Source: an uncultured Clostridia bacterium (lineage in GTDB: Bacteria > Bacillota > Clostridia > Peptostreptococcales > Anaerovoracaceae). Taken from it: a stretch of DNA of 64,000 nucleotides. The stretch spans positions 62,001 through 126,000 of the forward strand of contig CAKQXD010000002.1 of NCBI GenBank assembly GCA_934281605.1, written 5' to 3'. Each line of letters begins with the position of its first letter. Position 1 is the first letter of the stretch. Below, piece by piece: positions 59,860 to 64,000 of this stretch. Under the pieces are notes generated by a model. The model saw only the letters and a program-made list of their open reading frames with translations. It did not search any database and was not told where the DNA came from. The translations under genes were made by a program, and so were the position numbers.

Positions 59860-60397
59860 GTCGTGCTCCCTCCTTTTCTGCTTTTTCCAGTTCTTCATTC
59901 ATCTTGCGGATGGCTCGCCCGTACTGTGTCCGCACCGTGTTGACATTGACGTCGTACAGCCGGGAGATGTCCGCGAAACTGTACTCGTTAAAAATATGAA
60001 GCCGGATGACGGCTTTGTACTTCTCATCCAGCTTCTCATAAACTTCCATTGCCAGCTGCGCCGTTTCCTGCCGCTCCAGCATGTGGGAAATGCTGGCCTC
60101 GCCGTCCTCGATCAGGCTCAGCTCCGCCGCGAATTCCGTGTCGGAACCCTGAAAAAGCTTCTGATAGCGGCTGATACTCCGGAAATAATTCTTGATCTCA
60201 TTGGCAGCGATCTGCTTGATCCAGGTCCGCAGAGCCTCGGTTTTTCGCAGAGTGTGGAGCTTGCGATAACACTTTTCGATCGTGGTCTGGGCGATCTCCT
60301 CCGCGGCGTCCTTCTGCCCCGTCCGGCTCAGCGCAAAATAATAGATCTGCTGATGTATTTCGACGATATTCTCGTATAAAATGTCTTTTGCTTTCAT
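59840..60397 (-). CDS. ECF-type RNA polymerase sigma factor
   Basis: 185 residues, ECF size. Region 2: YYFALSRTGQKDAAEEIAQT and ALRTWIKQIAANEIKNYFR. Region 4: EKYKAVIRLHIFNEYSFADI with SRLYDVNVNTVRTQYGRAIR as the DNA-binding helix-turn-helix. It should recognise TGAAAT-N16-CGTC promoters, two of which lie 650-750 bases away. The gene itself has a sigma-A promoter (60437-60465), so basal expression does not depend on itself. Confidence 0.92.
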   Translation of the reverse strand: MKAKDILYENIVEIHQQIYYFALSRTGQKDAAEEIAQTTIEKCYRKLHTLRKTEALRTWIKQIAANEIKNYFRSISRYQKLFQGSDTEFAAELSLIEDGEASISHMLERQETAQLAMEVYEKLDEKYKAVIRLHIFNEYSFADISRLYDVNVNTVRTQYGRAIRKMNEELEKAEKEGARHDREEE

Positions 60398-60436
60398 CTT
60401 CTTCGTACTTTTTAAAATCCTCCTTGTACGGAGAAG

Positions 60437-60465
60437 ATTATACCGCTTTTTGCGGAGTCTGGCAA
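60437..60465 (-). promoter_or_regulatory. Sigma-A promoter of the ECF sigma/anti-sigma operon
   Basis: On the minus strand TTGCCA (60465-60460), 17-base spacer, TATAAT (60442-60437). The spacer contains a CCGC/GCGG inverted repeat that could be an operator. Confidence 0.75.
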
Positions 60466-60522
60466 TTTTTCAGGGGAAAATCCCGGTCAGATCCCAGTGA
60501 AATATGCGAGCAGCCCCACGGG

Positions 60523-60990
60523 TTACGAAATGGTCTGATACCGGGTCATGCTGGTGTCGTTGTCCTTGATGGTTGCTTTGATCCGGTATTTGCCCGATGC
60601 GGAGATAGAATATACCGGGCGGTGTTCGATCCGGTGCATCTTCGTGACTTTTTTCGTCACAGTCGTTCCGGAAACGGTCACGTACTTTTTCTTGGAGCTG
60701 CTGTATTTCTGCAGGCAGACGGTGGAATGCAGGTAAGTCGCGCTGGCTGAAGACGATCCCGTCACGATGGCAGTCACCTTGGTCGAGGAGGTTTTCTTGT
60801 AGCCGATGGCCATTTTTACCACGGTAAGAGGCTGCACCGACGGCTCGGACAGATCCGCCGAATCCTCGCTGATGACGTATTCTGACGGTTCCGCGGGAAG
60901 CATTTCCTCCGGTTCTTCTGCAAAGGCGGCTGCGCCGGTACACAAGAATAAAACGGCGGTCAACAGTGTGCAAATCAGTTTCTTTTTCAT
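60523..60990 (-). CDS. Small secreted protein of unknown function
   Basis: 155 residues. Clear signal peptide (KKKLICTLLTAVLFLCTGAA, cleavage near AFA-EE), an acidic stretch, then a threonine/serine/lysine-rich beta domain (YLHSTVCLQKYSSSKKKYVT). It resembles small secreted proteins that are regulated by envelope-stress sigma factors, but I do not recognise the family. Its promoter is TGAAAT-N16-CGTC, the same as that of the divergent giant gene, so the two are expected to be co-induced by the neighbouring ECF sigma factor. Confidence 0.75.
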   Translation of the reverse strand: MKKKLICTLLTAVLFLCTGAAAFAEEPEEMLPAEPSEYVISEDSADLSEPSVQPLTVVKMAIGYKKTSSTKVTAIVTGSSSASATYLHSTVCLQKYSSSKKKYVTVSGTTVTKKVTKMHRIEHRPVYSISASGKYRIKATIKDNDTSMTRYQTIS

Positions 60991-61041
60991 GTTCTTTTTC
61001 TCCTGTAAAAAATGTGTTGTAACAATAGCTTCTGTAAATAA

Positions 61042-61067
61042 GACGCCTCAGAAACCGAATCATTTCA
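61042..61067 (-). promoter_or_regulatory. ECF-type promoter of the small secreted protein
   Basis: Read on the minus strand: TGAAAT (61067-61062), 16 bases, CGTC (61045-61042). It is identical in both elements and in spacing to the plus-strand promoter at 61105-61130. Confidence 0.75.
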
Positions 61068-61104
61068 CAAAAAAAGAAATTTTTTTAATTTTTTTGAGAT
61101 TTTT

Positions 61105-61130
61105 TGAAATGTTTTGACGATTCGTGCGTC
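61105..61130 (+). promoter_or_regulatory. ECF-type promoter of the giant DNRLRE-domain gene
   Basis: TGAAAT (61105-61110), 16 bases, CGTC (61127-61130). This matches the TGAAAC-N16-CGTM pattern of ECF sigma factors such as SigW. A weaker sigma-A reading (TTGACG at 61114) overlaps it. An AT-rich tract of 37 bases separates it from the divergent twin. Confidence 0.7.
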
Positions 61131-61201
61131 TAACTTATAGAGGCTATTGCTCAGGCATGCAGATCTGCATGTGTGCTGCCGCTGGCAGCAAGGAGAAGAA
61201 G

Positions 61202-64000
61202 ATGGAAGAAAACAGAACAGGTTTCTGGAAAAAAGCAGTCAGCTGGGTGCTGGCATGCTGCCTGGTCGTGACCCTGATCCCGCAGCTGGGATACGCGACA
61301 AAGGCAGATGCCGCAGAGGCGGGCAGCAAGGTTCAGAAACAGGAAACGAAGCAGGGGGAACCGAAAATCTCCCCGGAAGACGTCACCGAAAAAAATGTGA
61401 CAGACAAAACGGAGAACTCCACGACCTACAGCCTGGGAGGCGGCGAGAAGATGACCGTCTTTCACGGCGGATCGGTTCGGTTCCAAGACGAAGAGGGGAA
61501 TTTGACCGACTACGATCCGGAGCTGGTGGAGATCAAAGCAGGAGAAACCACAGAAGAAAAGGAATCTCTCAAGGGCTACAAATACCGCAATAAAACAGGG
61601 GATGAAAAGCAGTATTTGCCGCAGAAGCTCTCAGAAGACACGCCTCTTCTGCTGGAAAAGGACGGCCGCCAGATCACGCTGACGCCGACGGACGACATGG
61701 TCAGGGCTTTGGGGATGGCCAGGACCAGCGTCAAATCAGAGACCGAGAAGGTGATGGACCTGCATCAGCAGGAAACGGAGAAGGCCATCGACGCTGTCTA
61801 CGAAAACAGCAAGTCGGATCGGGACGCGTCCCTCACCTACACCTCCGAGGAACACGGCGTCAAGGAGACCCTGACCCTTTCCAGAAAGCCGGAACGCAAC
61901 ACGTTTACCTACCGGCTGGAAACGGGCAGCCTTCTGTCCAAGAAAAACGTCACCACGGAAGGCATTACCATTTACGATGAAGAGAACGGAGACATCGTCG
62001 CCTTCCTCGCACCGCCGTGGATGAACGACGCCAGCGGGAACGCCTACAGCGAAAAGATCACCTACGATCTGCAGGAAGAATCCGCAGAGAAGTCAGAAGA
62101 GCACACCTACCTTCTGACCATGACCGTGGACGAAGCGTACCTGGCCGACAAGTCCCGCCAGTATCCGGTCACCATCGATCCGTCCCTGACGTGGAGCGGC
62201 GACAGCAAGTTCAAGGACGCTTACGTCATCAGCGGAACGAAATACGGCGGCATGAATTTCTATGAGAGCGGCACGGTAGTCATGCCAGCCGGCAAGAACA
62301 CGACCGGCACCTATGAGACGTACATGCAGTTCGTCGGCCTGAGCAGCAGTCTTTCCGGTAAGACCATCACCAGCGCCAAGCTCAACGCTTACGAGACCAG
62401 CAGCGGCACAGCCGGGCAGAAGCTGAGCCTCTACAAGGTCGCCAAAAGCTGGGTCGTTACCAAGCTGACCTATAACAATCGTCCGGGGAGCACGGGAAGC
62501 GCCCTTTCGACGGTTACGGGAACCAAGACGACGGGCAAGCTGCAGACGTTTGACGTGCTTTCTTATGCAAAGAGCGTTGCTGCGGGCAGCGCCGATTACG
62601 GCCTCGTGCTGAAGAATACTACGTCGTCGCCGAAGTACGCCTCTTTCGTAGGAAGCCGGTCGGGAACCACCTCCAGAAGACCGAGTCTGGTAGTGACCTA
62701 TACGGATACTTCCTCCGAAGCGACCAATGTCAAAGTCAGCCCTGCTTATGTGAAGAGCGGAACGCAGGCGGCAGTCACCTGGCAGGGGCTGAATGCAGCG
62801 GACATCGCGCGGGTGGAGTACAAGCTGGTCAAATACGATGACAAGGCCGGTACGGAAGGCGCGGTCGCACAGGATTTCAGCTCGGACAAGCCGATCACAT
62901 CGGGAGGCAAGTTGCCGGAGATCAAAGACGGATGCTATAAAGTATACATCCGCGGAGTCAACACCTCCGGAACAGCCGGCAATGCGGTTTCCGCCGGGGT
63001 CGTTCATGTAGACAGCAAGATCCCGACTGCAGAAACATTCGCCTTGAAAGACAGCTCCGGACAGAGCATCGCCGGCAAGGCAACGGCAGAAGGCAATCCG
63101 CTCATCGAGTTTACCGGCATCACCGACGATCACATCACAACGCCGTTCCTGACGTATGCGGTCACGGTGAAAGGAACGCCGCCGGAAAGCAGCGACTACG
63201 AAACGCCGGCGGAGCTTTCCATGAACAACGCCAAGCCATACAGCGGATCGTTTCGTCTGGCCAGCGCATACCGCAGTCTGCCGACGGGCAGCTACACGAT
63301 CCATGTGAGATCCGTCGATCAGGCAGGTAATGAATTCGTCAAGAAATTCAGCTACATCAAGGATAACGACGATCCGACCGGCAGCATCACCATTAACGAT
63401 GTGACCACGGGAAATGAAATCACAGAGCTCAGCGGACCTGCCAAGATCTGCATCCATGCCGACGGCACCGGAAGCGACATCGCCAGGAGCAGCCTGAAGC
63501 TGTACAAGCTGACGGGAACCGGCAGCGCGGCAGCCATTGAAGCCGGCTGGGAGCAGACGCTGGCCAAAAACTTTACAGAAAGTAAAAATATCATTCTGGA
63601 TACCCTCAACGTCTGTGATAAATCCGGAAACTACCGGCTGGTTCTGTCCCTTACGGATTCTGTGGGCAGAAGCAAAGAAATCACCAAGGACGTCACGGTA
63701 GCGTACCGGCTGCCTGCTCCTGACGTTACGCTGAAGCAGTCTAAGGGCGGCACTGCGGACTTCACGTGGAGCTTCAAACACGGACTGCAGCAGAACATCA
63801 AGCTGGGATATATCCAGGGGAAATTCGGAGAATCGGGACAGTGGCAGACCATCGTTCCGGCGGGAGAGAAGGGGTCTCTCCCATTTGAAGGAGAAGCGCA
63901 GATCACCGTGCCGGATACCGAAGGATCACAGGATCTCTACATCCGCGGCGTGGGCAAAGACGGAGTCGAAGGAACGCCTGTAAAGGTGACCTGCACCGTG
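61202..64000 (+). CDS. N-terminal part of a giant secreted DNRLRE-domain protein, possibly a WapA/RHS-type polymorphic toxin (3' end outside window)
   Basis: The frame is open from the ATG at 61202 (AAGGAG ahead) to the window end: 933 residues, no stop. Signal peptide at about 10-34 (VSWVLACCLVVTLIPQLGYA), then a domain ending in YPVTIDPSLTWSG, the usual lead into the DNRLRE domain (about 330-500; VAKSWVVTKLTYNNRPGSTG). Several Ig/Fn3-like modules follow (VKVSPAYVKSGTQAAVTWQG; SGNYRLVLSLTDSVGRSKEI). In clostridia this layout precedes long RHS/YD-repeat regions and a C-terminal toxin with an immunity gene, but those lie beyond the window, so the toxin reading is inference. Expression is probably ECF-controlled. 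Confidence 0.8.
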   Translation, partial: MEENRTGFWKKAVSWVLACCLVVTLIPQLGYATKADAAEAGSKVQKQETKQGEPKISPEDVTEKNVTDKTENSTTYSLGGGEKMTVFHGGSVRFQDEEGNLTDYDPELVEIKAGETTEEKESLKGYKYRNKTGDEKQYLPQKLSEDTPLLLEKDGRQITLTPTDDMVRALGMARTSVKSETEKVMDLHQQETEKAIDAVYENSKSDRDASLTYTSEEHGVKETLTLSRKPERNTFTYRLETGSLLSKKNVTTEGITIYDEENGDIVAFLAPPWMNDASGNAYSEKITYDLQEESAEKSEEHTYLLTMTVDEAYLADKSRQYPVTIDPSLTWSGDSKFKDAYVISGTKYGGMNFYESGTVVMPAGKNTTGTYETYMQFVGLSSSLSGKTITSAKLNAYETSSGTAGQKLSLYKVAKSWVVTKLTYNNRPGSTGSALSTVTGTKTTGKLQTFDVLSYAKSVAAGSADYGLVLKNTTSSPKYASFVGSRSGTTSRRPSLVVTYTDTSSEATNVKVSPAYVKSGTQAAVTWQGLNAADIARVEYKLVKYDDKAGTEGAVAQDFSSDKPITSGGKLPEIKDGCYKVYIRGVNTSGTAGNAVSAGVVHVDSKIPTAETFALKDSSGQSIAGKATAEGNPLIEFTGITDDHITTPFLTYAVTVKGTPPESSDYETPAELSMNNAKPYSGSFRLASAYRSLPTGSYTIHVRSVDQAGNEFVKKFSYIKDNDDPTGSITINDVTTGNEITELSGPAKICIHADGTGSDIARSSLKLYKLTGTGSAAAIEAGWEQTLAKNFTESKNIILDTLNVCDKSGNYRLVLSLTDSVGRSKEITKDVTVAYRLPAPDVTLKQSKGGTADFTWSFKHGLQQNIKLGYIQGKFGESGQWQTIVPAGEKGSLPFEGEAQITVPDTEGSQDLYIRGVGKDGVEGTPVKVTCTV

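Noticed and set aside
62093..63781. 562-codon minus-strand reading frame
   Set aside because: Antisense to the giant DNRLRE-domain gene, whose frame has signal peptide, domain motifs and promoter.
1..64000. tRNA, rRNA, prophage or insertion sequence
   Set aside because: No cloverleaf-like sequences, rRNA segments, integrase, transposase or phage structural genes were seen.

Overview
The window looks like a chromosomal segment from a strictly anaerobic, spore-forming-lineage Clostridia bacterium (Bacillota) with a moderately high GC for that class. Signs of this are the sporulation pair yabP-yabQ next to divIC, the firmicute blocks rpsF-ssb-rpsR and DUF2232-gdpP-rplI-dnaB, an oxygen-sensitive glycyl radical enzyme with its activase, a four-subunit ferredoxin-dependent 2-oxoacid oxidoreductase, and AGGAGG-type ribosome binding sites. 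I see no tRNA, rRNA, prophage, transposase or CRISPR array.

Layout. 1-6147 is the 3' part of a giant secreted protein: a lactocepin-like protease tail followed by alternating Big_2 and propeller-like repeats. 6.3-14.5 kb holds metabolic and envelope genes: two hot-dog thioesterases, a saccharopine dehydrogenase-like protein, PlsC, YbjQ, PAP2, a nucleotidyltransferase, threonine ammonia-lyase and a glucosaminidase. 14.5-22.2 kb is a self-contained catabolic island: a sigma-54 promoter with paired upstream activator sites, a BCCT transporter, an orphan glycyl radical enzyme, its activase, an EamA transporter, and a convergent sigma-54 activator. 22.3-24.1 kb holds a solo HicB and rpsF-ssb-rpsR. 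24.3-30.8 kb holds a response regulator, a histidine kinase and two sodium:solute symporters, with a compact convergent small-peptide locus between the symporters. 30.9-41.4 kb holds ftsH, DUF2232, gdpP, rplI, dnaB, a DnaD/DnaC-N fusion and a large M23 endopeptidase. 41.5-48.6 kb holds three pilin-like genes, yabP, yabQ, divIC, rnmV, rsmA, an LTA-synthase-like protein and a flavoprotein. 48.7-58.8 kb holds a hybrid kinase, a GNAT, a YbaK-type deacylase, the oxidoreductase operon and an EamA/AraC pair. 59.1-64 kb is an ECF sigma/anti-sigma unit followed by two divergent secreted-protein genes that share the same ECF-type promoter. The second of these is the start of a giant DNRLRE-domain protein that runs off the window.

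The most interesting signals are: (i) the sigma-54-controlled glycyl radical island, whose enzyme lacks the usual Cys-x-Glu catalytic glutamate and whose transporter has an altered aromatic box; (ii) an octamer, CTTTGCAG, present about 36 times on the two strands, many times more than chance, with a density and placement like an uptake or Chi signal; (iii) the 220-bp symmetric convergent locus encoding a 22-residue hydrophobic peptide; (iv) the ECF regulon with twin TGAAAT-N16-CGTC promoters; (v) a DnaD protein fused to the zinc-finger half of a DnaC helicase loader that has no AAA+ domain. All family assignments were made by reading the sequence, without database searches.
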